Of a DNA stretch of 31,462 bases, positions 16,062-24,736 are shown piece after piece. Below the pieces are notes generated by a model. It did no database searches. It saw nothing but the letters and a program-made list of their open reading frames with translations, and was not told the origin of the DNA. The stretch comes from an uncultured Rothia sp. (GTDB lineage: Bacteria > Actinomycetota > Actinomycetes > Actinomycetales > Micrococcaceae), in contig CAMIIP010000018.1 in NCBI GenBank assembly GCA_946222285.1, positions 1-31,462 of the forward strand, given 5' to 3'. The first letter of the stretch is position 1. Every line of letters begins with the position of its first letter. Both the position numbers and the translations under genes were made by a program.

Positions 16062-17012
16062 TTACCGCTGCGCTTCGTCGGTGTGGGCAACGCTTGCGGT
16101 TTTCTGTGCCTCGTCTGCCTGGATAATGCTCTTGGTAATATCCTGCGAGGTGATGGGGCGGTTCATGCCCATGTTGCCGTCCATCATGATGACCTTGGCG
16201 TTATTGCTAGCCGCCAGCGCAGAATAAACAGCCATACCGTCGTTGAATTTCAGCCATTCCACAGCGGCCTCAGCCGAGAGACCGGCGTCCTTGAGCTTGT
16301 CGATGCGCTCCTTCATGCCCTTAGCAATCTCGTCACCCTCTTGGGCGATACCTTCACCGCGCAGACGGCGGGCATCACGTTCTGCTTCAGCATCAAGAAT
16401 CGCTGCCTGTTTGTTACCTTCAGCGGCGAGGATCTGCGCCTGGCGCTTACGTTCCGAAGCGTTGACCTGGTTCATCGCGTTCTTTACCTCGGGAGCAGGC
16501 TCCACGTCAATCACGTTCGTGTCTTTGATAACGTAACCGTATTCGCCGATTTTCTCGGTCAGCTCACCTTGAAGTGCCAAGCCAACCTGGTGCAGGGAGC
16601 CATAAGCCTCATCGAGATCTAGCTTAGAAAGTGACCCCACAATATTCTGCTGAATGTAGGACCGCATCTGGTTCTCGGGGTTTGAGAGACGATAAACGGC
16701 GTTCTTCACGTCCTGCTCATTCTCGTTCACAAAGTACTGCACGTTCACGGGAACCTGCACGAAGACATTGTCCTGGGTCTTAGTTGCAACCAGCAGGTCA
16801 AGTTCACGCACGCGCAAAGTCTGCTTATAGGCAACTCGCTCTACAAAAGGCAGGCGAAAGTGCAAACCGGAGGAGAGGATTCTGTTGAATTTACCCAGCT
16901 TTTCAATTACATACACATCTGATTGCGGCACCACCAGGATGCAGGAAATCAGAAAAATTATCGCAATAACGGCGAGAATAACAAAGACAACGGTAACGGC
17001 TATTGCGGTCAT
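16062..17012 (-). CDS. SPFH/Band 7 (stomatin-like) membrane protein
   Basis: Proteins of this family form oligomeric membrane scaffolds linked to proteolysis and microdomain organisation. The 316-residue protein has one N-terminal membrane helix (about 3-27), the stomatin-like start VVPQSDVYVIEKLGKFNRIL, an SPFH domain (about 28-190) and a helical coiled-coil stretch rich in Ala, Glu and Arg (ASERKRQAQILAAEGNKQ region, about 185-230). The start has AAAGGA at good spacing. It looks like a monocistronic gene between two hairpins (15970-16032 and 17119-17157). No NfeD partner is seen next to it. Confidence 0.88.
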   Translation of the reverse strand: MTAIAVTVVFVILAVIAIIFLISCILVVPQSDVYVIEKLGKFNRILSSGLHFRLPFVERVAYKQTLRVRELDLLVATKTQDNVFVQVPVNVQYFVNENEQDVKNAVYRLSNPENQMRSYIQQNIVGSLSKLDLDEAYGSLHQVGLALQGELTEKIGEYGYVIKDTNVIDVEPAPEVKNAMNQVNASERKRQAQILAAEGNKQAAILDAEAERDARRLRGEGIAQEGDEIAKGMKERIDKLKDAGLSAEAAVEWLKFNDGMAVYSALAASNNAKVIMMDGNMGMNRPITSQDITKSIIQADEAQKTASVAHTDEAQR

Positions 17013-17118
17013 GAATCATCCTTTAAACGATGTACGGTCTGTATCACTTTAGTCTACAAAGGACGAGGCTCGGGCGAAACTGCCGGGAGGTTATGTTACG
17101 TGATGCGGGAATTCAGTC

Positions 17119-17157
17119 GGGCACAACGGCGGCAAGCATGCCTACCCCGTTGTGCCC
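17119..17157. terminator. Hairpin terminator after the DUF1846 gene
   Basis: GGGCACAACGG (17119-17129) and CCGTTGTGCCC (17147-17157) form a perfect 11-bp stem with a 17-nt loop, 38 bp beyond the stop of the minus-strand DUF1846 gene. No T-run follows. The remaining 17013-17118 should hold the promoter of the SPFH gene, which I could not assign. Confidence 0.6.
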
Positions 17158-17194
17158 TTCTGGAACATAGCGGACACTAGTTATTAGCCCGAAT

Positions 17195-18688
17195 TTACCG
17201 CTTCTGGTAGAGCGACTTGCGCTGGAACTTGGGGTCAGAAGTTACCAGCACGCCTAGGTTGCGGAAGATTCCTTCGTCCACCGAACCGAGGATGGTAGTG
17301 GTATGTATGTCGCAACCACGGAGATTCTTGAGTTGCTCTAGGGCACGTTGAGCTTCCGCGTTCGTTGCCGCCGAAACCGAAAGCGCGATCAGCACCTCGT
17401 CGGTGTGCAAACGGGGGTTCTCGCTACCCAAATGAACGGTTTTCAGCTTTTGAATAGGCTCGATTGCCTCTACCGAGAGCAGATGACTTTCATCGGGAAT
17501 ACCTGCCAGGTGCTTGAGTGCGTTCAGCAACATTGCCGAGGAGCAACCGAGCAGGTCAGTGGTGCGTCCGGTAATGATTTTGCCGTCGGGAAGCTCAATC
17601 GCAGCACCGGGCAGTCCGGTCTCCTCAGCTTTCGCACGAGCTGGCTCAATGACCACTCGGTCTTCGGCCTTCAAACCGGCCTTAGCCATGACTACAGCGG
17701 CACGGTCAGACTGGGTTGAGTCCAAGCCTTCACGTGCTTCATCCACGAGAGCCTTGAAATAGCGGCGAATAATCTCCTGTTCCGATGCCCTGCGGCAAGC
17801 GGCGTCGTCGAAAATGCAGTTACCCGCCATGTTCACGCCCATGTCAGTAGGTGACTGGTAGGGGGTGGTGCCGGTGACGCGCTCTAGCAGAGTTTTCAGA
17901 AGCGGAAAAGCCTCAACGTCACGGTTGTAGTTTACGGTCGATTCACCGTAGGCGGAGAGGTGAAAATGGTCAATAACGTTGGCATCGTTTAGGTCAACGG
18001 TTGCCGCCTCATAGGCGAGGTTGACGGGGTGTTCCAGCGGTAGATTCCAGATGGGGAAGGTCTCAAACTTGGCGTAGCCAGCCTTGGTTCCGCGCTTGTT
18101 TTCGTGGAAAACCTGGCTTAGTGCGGTAGCCAGCTTACCCGACCCGGGCCCGGGAGCAGTGACGACGACGAGGTCGCGGGTAGTCTCAGCAAATTCGTTG
18201 CGACCCAGTCCTTCGTCAGAGACAATCAAATCCATGTTGGTGGGATAACCGGGAATCACGCGGTGACGAGAGACCTTCATGCCCAAACGTTCAAGGCGTT
18301 CTTTGAAAGCAGCAGCGAGGCGGTCATCGTCCTCCATCTGAGTGAGCACCACGTGCTCAACGAGGAAGCCGCGGTCGCGGAAAACATCTACCAGGCGCAG
18401 AACATCGTCTTCGTAGGAAATGCCCAGGTCGGCACGCATTTTGTGGCGCACAAGATCTTTAGCATTAATGCAGATGAGGATTTCAACTTCGTCGCGAATC
18501 TTTTCAAGCATCGCGATTTTATTGTCGGGGGTAAATCCAGGAAGCACACGGGAAGCGTGCATATCATCAAAAAGTTTGCCACCCATTTCGAGGTAAAGCT
18601 TGCCGCCCAGTTCTTCGCGGCGCTCCTGAATGTGCTGAGACTGAGTCTCGATATATTTCTCACGGTCAAAGCCAATGTTATTCACCAT
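17195..18688 (-). CDS. DUF1846 domain-containing protein
   Basis: The 497-residue protein matches the DUF1846 family along its whole length: the start NIGFDREKYIETQSQHI, the central stretch VVVTAPGPGSGKLATALSQ (a P-loop-like segment) and LHTDEVLIALSVSAATN near the C-terminus. A member has been crystallised, but the biochemical role is unknown to me. The P-loop-like segment suggests nucleotide or phosphate binding. The ATG at 18688 has no clear ribosome-binding site. The gene ends at a hairpin (17119-17157), so it is probably transcribed alone or after the TPM gene upstream. Confidence 0.88.
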   Translation of the reverse strand: MVNNIGFDREKYIETQSQHIQERREELGGKLYLEMGGKLFDDMHASRVLPGFTPDNKIAMLEKIRDEVEILICINAKDLVRHKMRADLGISYEDDVLRLVDVFRDRGFLVEHVVLTQMEDDDRLAAAFKERLERLGMKVSRHRVIPGYPTNMDLIVSDEGLGRNEFAETTRDLVVVTAPGPGSGKLATALSQVFHENKRGTKAGYAKFETFPIWNLPLEHPVNLAYEAATVDLNDANVIDHFHLSAYGESTVNYNRDVEAFPLLKTLLERVTGTTPYQSPTDMGVNMAGNCIFDDAACRRASEQEIIRRYFKALVDEAREGLDSTQSDRAAVVMAKAGLKAEDRVVIEPARAKAEETGLPGAAIELPDGKIITGRTTDLLGCSSAMLLNALKHLAGIPDESHLLSVEAIEPIQKLKTVHLGSENPRLHTDEVLIALSVSAATNAEAQRALEQLKNLRGCDIHTTTILGSVDEGIFRNLGVLVTSDPKFQRKSLYQKR

Positions 18689-18778
18689 GGAACTTAAGCA
18701 TACAACCGATTAGCCAAGGGCAGGGTATAAGGGAGGACACATCCTAAGATTTGGGCGACGTGCGTCAACAATCTTTTC

Positions 18779-19708
18779 CTAGAAACTTCCCCCAGCCCCA
18801 CCGCCGGAGAAACCGCCACCACCAGAGAAGGAGCTGCCCGACGTCGTCGAACCAGAATAATCGGTAGGAGTTGAACCGGTACCGGTATATAAGCTCGGCG
18901 CTATCGCATAGAGTGGCAGCCACGAGGCGTAGCTTTCTGCATAGAGGGTGTAGTTATCGTCTTCTTCAGCCGCCTTTTCGCGCAATTTCTCGTTATGCTT
19001 TTCGACGCCCTCCGCAGGAACTTTCCGATGGTTTCGGCGGTAAGAACGGTAGGCTTTACGCATTTCATCGTTGACTTCCAGCGACGGGTCCTTGGCAAGC
19101 GCCTCCTCAATTTCGCGGTCTGCAATGCGGTTCCATTTGCGACGGTCCAACCCAAACCACAACGCCACAGCGGCAAGCAAGAGCCCAGCGATAGAGAAAA
19201 CGATGATTCCCACCAGGTTTTCATGCCGCTGACTTTCAGCAATAGCTGCCGGCTTATTACCCTGCGCCGTGGCGTAGAGGCTCTCGGTGGCGGTGGTAAG
19301 TCCCTGATTGAAGTTATCGTTCTTGAACTGCGGTTGAATGTCTTCTTCCACGATGGCCGCGGCGTCATCATCGCTAATCGGTGAGCCATCGGCCACCGCT
19401 ATGTACATCTCGCGCGAATCCATATCAACGGCAATCAATACACCATTTTCGCTACGATCGCCTACGTTCCAGGCGTTACCGACCTCGGTGGCATAGTCCT
19501 TGACGTCGCCGCGATCCTCCTTATAAATAAAAATGGCAACCCGCGCGGAGTCGGTTTCACCGTTTTCACGCTCGATGAGCCGGTTGAGATTCTGCTCCTC
19601 CGAATCACTGAGAATATCAGCCTTATCGAGGATATTTCCCGACGACGGCGGGACAGGAACCTCGCGGGCAGCGTCGTCTGAACAGCCAGCGAGTGCGAGG
19701 GCGCTCAT
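18779..19708 (-). CDS. TPM-domain lipoprotein, 5' end out of frame
   Basis: The readable part (309 residues) has a lipobox (LALAGC, Cys 9), a TPM domain (about 24-145; ILSDSEEQNLNRLIERENG and GVLIAVDMDSREMYIAVADGSP), a membrane helix (about 168-188), an acidic-basic cytoplasmic region and a Gly/Ser-rich tail. TPM proteins are extracytoplasmic domains linked to membrane protein quality control or photosystem repair. Only eight residues precede the lipobox cysteine, too short for a signal peptide. An upstream ATG at 19766 encodes MKNRYFSRKKHLIAGVALG in perfect continuation if the A7 tract (19736-19742 on the plus strand) had six A. The gene is therefore frameshifted, phase-variable or affected by a sequencing error. 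Confidence 0.8.
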   Translation of the reverse strand: MSALALAGCSDDAAREVPVPPSSGNILDKADILSDSEEQNLNRLIERENGETDSARVAIFIYKEDRGDVKDYATEVGNAWNVGDRSENGVLIAVDMDSREMYIAVADGSPISDDDAAAIVEEDIQPQFKNDNFNQGLTTATESLYATAQGNKPAAIAESQRHENLVGIIVFSIAGLLLAAVALWFGLDRRKWNRIADREIEEALAKDPSLEVNDEMRKAYRSYRRNHRKVPAEGVEKHNEKLREKAAEEDDNYTLYAESYASWLPLYAIAPSLYTGTGSTPTDYSGSTTSGSSFSGGGGFSGGGAGGSF

Positions 19709-19766
19709 GCCGAGAGCTACCCCGGCGATGAGGTGTTTTTTTGCGGGAGAAATAGCGGTTCTTCAT
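19709..19766 (-). other. Out-of-frame signal peptide of the TPM lipoprotein
   Basis: This 58-nt stretch is one base longer than 19 codons. Removing one A from its run of seven yields a charged n-region (KNRYFSRKKH) and a hydrophobic core that runs into LALAGC. The upstream ATG at 19766 has no strong ribosome-binding site. Confidence 0.7.
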
Positions 19767-19803
19767 GATTCAAGCTTATCGGATGAAAGTAACGCACACC
19801 ACT

Positions 19804-19831
19804 AGGCAATCTTAATCGTATGAGATTACCT
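19804..19831 (-). terminator. Inverted repeat at the 3' end of the MATE gene
   Basis: AGGCAATCT (19804-19812) pairs with AGATTACCT (19823-19831) with one mismatch. The right arm overlaps the stop codon of the MATE gene. No T-run follows, so the terminator call is tentative. Confidence 0.4.
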
Positions 19832-21187
19832 AATCCACACATCTTTACGCGCCCGCAGTCCCAGGGTGAGCGCCCGCGCACCCATGTAGCCGCCGGCATA
19901 GGCAATCCAGATTCCGATAAATGCCCAGGTCGGATCAGCAATTCCCCAGTACACGCCAGTTAGCAGAGGCAGATAAACCAGCAGGTTGAAAACGGAAGCG
20001 AGCGCTAGGTAGCGAACATCTTGGGCTCCGATAAGCACACCGTCCAAAATGAACACGTAGGAGGCAATCGACTGCCCTACCGCCACCACGAGCATGGCGA
20101 GGGCGAAGAGGTGCTGAACCTCGGCGTCGGGAGTAAAAAGCCATCCACCAAAGAATCCCACTAGCGGGCAGAGCAAACCTGTAATGACACCGAACCACAG
20201 ACCCCAGCGCACCAGCCGATTTTTCAGTTCGCGCACACCGGCTCGTCCTTCTTCGGCCGTAAGGTCGCGAGCGCCCATCTCCTTGCCCAACAACGCCTGA
20301 GCAGCAATTGCCAGTGAATCCAGGGCGAAGGCGAGGAAGTTGAAGAAGGTCATGGTGAGTTGGTAAGCGGCGAGATTGGTGGAGCCCTGGTCGGTGACCA
20401 CAAAGACCGTGGAAAGTAGCGCGATGCGCATGGTCAGCGTGCGAAGCATGAGCCAGCCGCCCACCCGGAATACGCTGAGAATCCCCGTGAAATCGGGCAA
20501 GAAAGCAACGTCATTTCGCTTCATTCCTCGCAGAACCATCGCGCTCATCACCAGCCCCATGCCCCACTGAATCAGCGCGGTGGCAAGAGCAGATCCGGCA
20601 ACTCCCATGCCCAACGGGTAGACCAGAAACCAGCTCAGTGCCAGGTTGCAAGCTGCGCCGATTCCAGCAACGTAGAGCGGAGTTTTCGTATCTTGCAGAC
20701 CGCGCAGAGTGCCGACGGCGGCAAGCACCAAGAGCATACCGGGCAGACCCAGCAGGGAGGGGCGCAGGTAGTCCAGTCCAAAGCCGAGAACTTCCCCGGA
20801 TGCACCCATTGTCCGCAGGATAGGCTCGGCAAGAAATATTCCCACGACCGCCAGTACTACGCCGAGACCAAGCCCTGCCCACAACCCGTTGCGTCCGGCT
20901 GTGAAGGCACGCTGCATGTTCCCCGCGCCGAAGGCTCGCGCAACAGCAGGCGTAGTTGAGTAGGAAAGAAAAACCATGATGCCCACGACCGTTTGAATGA
21001 CGGTCGCGCCCAGAGTCAGCCCGGCAAGCTGGCTGGTTCCCAGATGCCCCACAATCGCCGTATCCCCCAGTACAAAGAGTGGTTCGGCAACGAGGGCACC
21101 AAAAGCCGGTAAAGCTAGGGCAAGAATCTGCCGGTTGAGGCTTTTCGAGTTGCGCACGGGCGAATCTTGAGAACGTGAGGAAGGCAT
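19826..21187 (-). CDS. MATE family efflux transporter (DinF-like)
   Basis: This is a cation-coupled multidrug or metabolite exporter of the inner membrane. The 453-residue protein has the MATE N-terminus ILALALPAFGALVAEPLFVLGDTAIVGHLG (read here in two parts: residues about 22-38 and 39-51) and about 12 membrane segments in two similar halves. A central loop and a second-half repeat (about 230-290) carry the usual SLAIAAQALLGKEMG motif. The DinF-like subgroup is common in actinobacteria, but the substrate cannot be told. The start ATG lies 105 bp from the LysE start region on the opposite strand, so the two genes share a divergent promoter region. Confidence 0.92.
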   Translation of the reverse strand: MPSSRSQDSPVRNSKSLNRQILALALPAFGALVAEPLFVLGDTAIVGHLGTSQLAGLTLGATVIQTVVGIMVFLSYSTTPAVARAFGAGNMQRAFTAGRNGLWAGLGLGVVLAVVGIFLAEPILRTMGASGEVLGFGLDYLRPSLLGLPGMLLVLAAVGTLRGLQDTKTPLYVAGIGAACNLALSWFLVYPLGMGVAGSALATALIQWGMGLVMSAMVLRGMKRNDVAFLPDFTGILSVFRVGGWLMLRTLTMRIALLSTVFVVTDQGSTNLAAYQLTMTFFNFLAFALDSLAIAAQALLGKEMGARDLTAEEGRAGVRELKNRLVRWGLWFGVITGLLCPLVGFFGGWLFTPDAEVQHLFALAMLVVAVGQSIASYVFILDGVLIGAQDVRYLALASVFNLLVYLPLLTGVYWGIADPTWAFIGIWIAYAGGYMGARALTLGLRARKDVWIR

Positions 21188-21369
21188 AGCTCTACTGTAT
21201 AACTCCAGCCAGGAAGGGTGGCTGTCGAAGTACCTCTATGAATAAGCTTGCAGATTAGCACCTGAGCAATCTTTGTGCGCTACTCTAATCTTTGAGCTCT
21301 TCAACGCCTGGTCCAGTCGCCCGCGCTAGGCTCACTCTCGCCGCCCCTGCCCTAGAGAAATCAGAGAAC

Positions 21370-21996
21370 GTGTCCTTTGCCCTAGCCTTTACTTTTTGGT
21401 CTATTTCTCTGCTCCTGGCTTGCACGCCCGGTGCCGATTGGGCCTATGTTCTCAGCTCAACCATCAAGCACAAATCGCCCCTGCCTTCGGTAGCGGGCTT
21501 GGTGCTGGGCTATCTGGGCTTGGTTATCGTTGTAGCTATTGGCGCAGCGGCGCTCATTGAAGGTATCCCTGGCGCACTCGAAACACTAACCATCGTGGGC
21601 GCTCTCTATCTCATCTGGGTGGGTATCTCGATTTTTCGCAACCCGCCGCGAGCACAAACCTCCGACGACGCCGTCCCCACCTCCGCCCGCAAACAGCTCA
21701 TCACCGGTGCTGGGGTGAGCTTTCTCAACCCCAAGGCGCTCCTCACTTACCTGGTACTACTCCCCCAGTTCACCACGCTAGATGGCTCGTGGCCGATGAT
21801 TCTACAACTGAGCATTTTGGGCTTGCTCCACACGCTCAACTGCGGCGGGATTTATCTGGTCATTGGCTATTCGGCGCGCAAGGTACTCACCGCTCGCCCA
21901 GGGGCTTCGAAAGCGATTGGGCTGTTTTCGGGCGGCGTCATGGTGATTATTGGTCTGCTGCTCTTGGGGGAGCAAGTCATGAAATGGGTGAGTTAG
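21370..21996 (+). CDS. LysE family translocator
   Basis: LysE/RhtB proteins export amino acids. From the GTG at 21370 the protein has 208 residues, the family norm, starting MSFALAFTFWSISLLLACTPGADW, where TPGAD is the conserved turn after the first helix. It has about six membrane segments and the motif GAGVSFLNPKALLTYL in the middle. An in-frame TTG at 21292 would add 26 residues of low family likeness. Neither start has a strong ribosome-binding site. The 3' end overlaps the convergent GNAT gene by four bases (TTAG). Confidence 0.85.
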   Translation: MSFALAFTFWSISLLLACTPGADWAYVLSSTIKHKSPLPSVAGLVLGYLGLVIVVAIGAAALIEGIPGALETLTIVGALYLIWVGISIFRNPPRAQTSDDAVPTSARKQLITGAGVSFLNPKALLTYLVLLPQFTTLDGSWPMILQLSILGLLHTLNCGGIYLVIGYSARKVLTARPGASKAIGLFSGGVMVIIGLLLLGEQVMKWVS

Positions 21997-22532
21997 AAAT
22001 TTCTGACCCGCACAAAATCTTGCCCGAGCACTCCCGCGCTCACTTCAAATTCGCGAGTGCCCACGACCTCAAACCCGAGCTTTTCATAAAAGGCATTTCC
22101 CCTGGCGTTGTCCTGATTAGTTCCTAAGAAACCCGAAGCGAAGCCCAGCTTTTTCGCTTCTGCAATCACGTGTTCGACGAGCGCTCGGGAGAGTCCGGTG
22201 CCCCGCACCGCCCTGTGGGCATAAATCTTGCTGAAATAGGCGGCAGGACGTGCAGCGTCGTCAGGAATATCTGCTGGGTCAAGGCCTACCAGGGTGTAGC
22301 CCAGAAGTTCTCCGCCGGATGCTTGCGCTACGTGGGTGAGGTATTTTTCCTGACTGAGATATTCGGTGAACGCCTGCTTGGAAAGATTGCGCGCCATGAA
22401 GTCTTCTAGCGCAGCATGAGGCATATCTGCCGGGGAAGCGTCGGGAAAGGTGAGGGCCGCCAAGTTAGCAAGCGCCTCTGTATCAGAGCCAGTTGTGGGG
22501 CGGATAGTGAAGTCAGAAGCTGAAACAGTCAT
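21993..22532 (-). CDS. GNAT family N-acetyltransferase
   Basis: The protein (179 residues from the ATG at 22532) has the GNAT fold. A beta-strand IYAHRAVRGTGLSRALVEHVI contains the acetyl-CoA pyrophosphate-binding pattern (R-x-x-G-T/x-G-L), and FLGTNQDNARGNAFYEKLGFEVVGTREFEV is the C-terminal signature. The substrate is unknown. The ATG at 22532 has AGGA upstream; an ATG three codons earlier (22541) is possible. It is separated from the small membrane protein gene upstream by a strong hairpin, so it probably has its own promoter in 22533-22597. Confidence 0.85.
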   Translation of the reverse strand: MTVSASDFTIRPTTGSDTEALANLAALTFPDASPADMPHAALEDFMARNLSKQAFTEYLSQEKYLTHVAQASGGELLGYTLVGLDPADIPDDAARPAAYFSKIYAHRAVRGTGLSRALVEHVIAEAKKLGFASGFLGTNQDNARGNAFYEKLGFEVVGTREFEVSAGVLGQDFVRVRNF

Positions 22533-22597
22533 GTCTCTCATCCTAGGTTGGGGTGTGTTTGGTTCTGCTCGCGGGTTTTCTGAATCTGCCCGTCTCC

Positions 22598-22655
22598 GCG
22601 TGAGTTACTGCCCTGGAAGGGGTAGTACTACCCAGCCAAGGGCAGTAACTCACGC
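22598..22655. terminator. Nested 17-bp hairpin after the small membrane protein gene
   Basis: The arms GCGTGAGTTACTGCCCT (22598-22614) and AGGGCAGTAACTCACGC (22639-22655) are perfect 17-bp complements. The loop itself contains a 14-bp palindrome, GGGTAGTACTACCC (22620-22633). It is placed to terminate the minus-strand gene that ends at 22684; there is no T-run. Confidence 0.65.
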
Positions 22656-22683
22656 TATCCCTCGGCTACTTTCCGGAGAGAAT

Positions 22684-23196
22684 CTATTCAAGGTGCGCTG
22701 TACTCTTCTCCAGCCGTTTTTTATATGCCGCTTGAATAATGTAGGCGGGTGTTGCCGCGAAAATAAAGAACCAGATGGTACTGATGTTCCACCCCAGCCC
22801 CGCCGTCAGTAGCAGGAGGGCGCTACTCAGTCCGCCCCACCAAAGAGCGAGCACAAATTCACAGCGGCGTTGAATTTCGTAGTAGCGCCACCAGCCGCGC
22901 TCAGTGGTGGGCTTTTGGTAGGTGCGGGTTTTCTGTGGATTCATGCCGCGCCAGAGCGAAACAACGGGGTAGATAGCTAGCAGAAGTAGCGACATCAGTG
23001 ATGTTTCCTCTTGATTCTTCGCCACCGTTACGAAGTAGTAAAGAGTCACCGCAATATTCACGACGACGGCGCCTACCGCTAGTTTCTGCAGTTGCAGAGC
23101 GTAGGATGACGCCGGCGGTGGTTTCGGGTGAAAATCCGTGTTCTGAGGGTCGTTGGCTTCCCAGGGGTTCGGTTCGCGATGGTTTTCTTCTGCCAC
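22684..23196 (-). CDS. Hypothetical four-helix membrane protein
   Basis: The 170-residue protein is not recognised. A proline- and asparagine-rich N-terminus (1-35) precedes four likely membrane helices at about 37-58, 66-84, 112-134 and 137-157, with a Trp/Tyr/Arg-rich loop (RGWWRYYEIQRRCE) between the second and third. The start is GTG with a strong ribosome-binding site (TTAGGAGA). It follows the tandem-GNAT gene by 9 bp and is probably cotranscribed with it; the operon ends at the hairpin 22598-22655. Confidence 0.75.
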   Translation of the reverse strand: MAEENHREPNPWEANDPQNTDFHPKPPPASSYALQLQKLAVGAVVVNIAVTLYYFVTVAKNQEETSLMSLLLLAIYPVVSLWRGMNPQKTRTYQKPTTERGWWRYYEIQRRCEFVLALWWGGLSSALLLLTAGLGWNISTIWFFIFAATPAYIIQAAYKKRLEKSTAHLE

Positions 23197-23205
23197 GAAA
23201 ATCTC

Positions 23206-24231
23206 CTAACTTTGATAAGCGATATCCTGCATTGCTATCTCGTAGCCGAACTGATCATTGATGGCGTTCATCTGCGTATTCAGCGATGAGTTTCCTGTAA
23301 CCAGAACCCTAATGTGCGGGGCTATTTCCTCTAGTTTGCGGTGGTTTGCCACCTTCATGGCCAGTCCGAGTGCATGCCCACGATGATTGGGCATTACCAG
23401 GGTGTTTCCCTGCCAACCCAGGGTGGTGCCTTCACTGGTTTTGAAGGAGATTTCGCTTTGACCAGCAACCTCGCCTTCGGGCGAGAAGGCTACGGTAATA
23501 ATATTCCGAAACCCCTTGGCCTTCTGCCTGTCGTAGTTTTCTTTCACGCGTTCGGCAGGAAATTCCGCCGCTTCGTTTTGGTGCTCCCCTGTGGGCTCGT
23601 CTAGTTCTAACTGACGCAGTAGTAGACCATAGTTTTCTAACTGGTTTTCGGGGATTCCTTCGGTCCAGGTCTCTAGGCGGTAGTCCCCTATTTTCTCAGC
23701 AATTTTTGCCTCAAACTTTTCTAGTTTTTCCTCTGCAAGAGGTAGGTAAAGATTTTTCTGAAAGTCGATATTTTTCTTTTCCATACCCAGACGCGCGGCA
23801 ATGCGGTTCCAAGGCAGAGCCGGGTCGTTAGTGTCTGCGCCAACAGGTGCTTCACCCCAGCTATCCAGTGAGGAGCGGCCGTTCTCTTTCGCCGTCTGAA
23901 GCAGAGAGTCAGCCAGCACAGAACCGATACCTTGGTTGCGAAAGTCGGGGTGAACTACTAGCCCAATAAATGCGGTTTTCTTGTTTTCGTTCAGCGGCAT
24001 TCCACACACGCTCAGACCAACGACTCGCTCGCCACCCTCGGACTGAATAACAGCTACAGAATGTTTGGTTTTCTTAAAGTCGCTGGGGGCAAAGTTTGCT
24101 CTGCGTTCTTGTACCGAGTACGTTTGCACCGCACCGTAGGATTCTTGGGCACAAGCTTCTTCGAGTTCATTGAGCTGGCGCATTTCTTCATCAGATTCCA
24201 CGTTGAGTGAGCGAATAGTAAAGTCTGTCAT
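23206..24231 (-). CDS. Tandem-domain GNAT acetyltransferase
   Basis: The 341-residue protein has two GNAT-like halves. The first (about 5-160) has a clear acetyl-CoA site in GLVVHPDFRNQGIGSVLADSL. The second (about 185-340) has LGWQGNTLVMPNHRGHALGLAMKVANHRKL, where the acetyl-CoA loop is RGHALG. This architecture is common in actinobacteria, including mycothiol synthase and many uncharacterised paralogues. I do not call it MshD because the family-specific motifs could not be confirmed. It is 43 bp downstream of the S4-domain gene on the same strand. Confidence 0.82.
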   Translation of the reverse strand: MTDFTIRSLNVESDEEMRQLNELEEACAQESYGAVQTYSVQERRANFAPSDFKKTKHSVAVIQSEGGERVVGLSVCGMPLNENKKTAFIGLVVHPDFRNQGIGSVLADSLLQTAKENGRSSLDSWGEAPVGADTNDPALPWNRIAARLGMEKKNIDFQKNLYLPLAEEKLEKFEAKIAEKIGDYRLETWTEGIPENQLENYGLLLRQLELDEPTGEHQNEAAEFPAERVKENYDRQKAKGFRNIITVAFSPEGEVAGQSEISFKTSEGTTLGWQGNTLVMPNHRGHALGLAMKVANHRKLEEIAPHIRVLVTGNSSLNTQMNAINDQFGYEIAMQDIAYQS

Positions 24232-24274
24232 GACCTCAGAATACAGTTGTTCAGCTCACATTGCTCGCTAAGTC

Positions 24275-24709
24275 TTATTCACCTAACCCGCGCAGTTTAT
24301 CCAGCGCACGGCGATCTTTCTTAGTGGGTCGCCCCGCCCCGCGTTCGCGCCGCGGCACCGCGCCAGTGGCCAGGTAGGCAGGTTTAGGTTCGGAAAGATC
24401 CTCGTAGCAGGTTACCGCGACCGGCGCGCCCACACGTTTGGTCAGGGTCTTCACCACGCGAAAAACCCGCTCGTAGCCGGGGTAGCGAACCCGCACGACG
24501 TCGCCGCTACCGATTTTCAGCGACGGCTTGACGTGCGCGTCATTGACCCGCACGTGCCCCGCATTCACCTCATCATTCGCTAACGAGCGCGTTTTAAAAA
24601 CACGAACAGACCAGAGCCACACGTCGATACGAACCTTGGGTTGCGGTGGCAAGGGTTCGCGCGCAATCGACGGGGTGCTCTGATCTACTGTATTGGGCTG
24701 TTCGGTCAT
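24275..24709 (-). CDS. S4-domain RNA-binding protein (HslR/Hsp15-like)
   Basis: Hsp15-type proteins bind stalled 50S subunits that carry peptidyl-tRNA and help ribosome recycling. The 144-residue protein has an S4 domain at about 24-90 (RIDVWLWSVRVFKTRSLA, then GHVRVNDAHVKPSLKIGSGD) and a basic C-terminus (RRERGAGRPTKKDRRALDK), as in HslR. It starts 27 bp after the MFS gene on the same strand and seems to be part of a minus-strand run from the M20 hydrolase to the small membrane protein. Confidence 0.87.
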   Translation of the reverse strand: MTEQPNTVDQSTPSIAREPLPPQPKVRIDVWLWSVRVFKTRSLANDEVNAGHVRVNDAHVKPSLKIGSGDVVRVRYPGYERVFRVVKTLTKRVGAPVAVTCYEDLSEPKPAYLATGAVPRRERGAGRPTKKDRRALDKLRGLGE

Positions 24710-24736
24710 ACCTTTAGGCTACCGAAATCCCTATTA

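Noticed and set aside
16038..16622. Plus-strand frame opposite the SPFH gene
   Set aside because: It is the antisense shadow of a clear family member and has no homology or ribosome-binding site.
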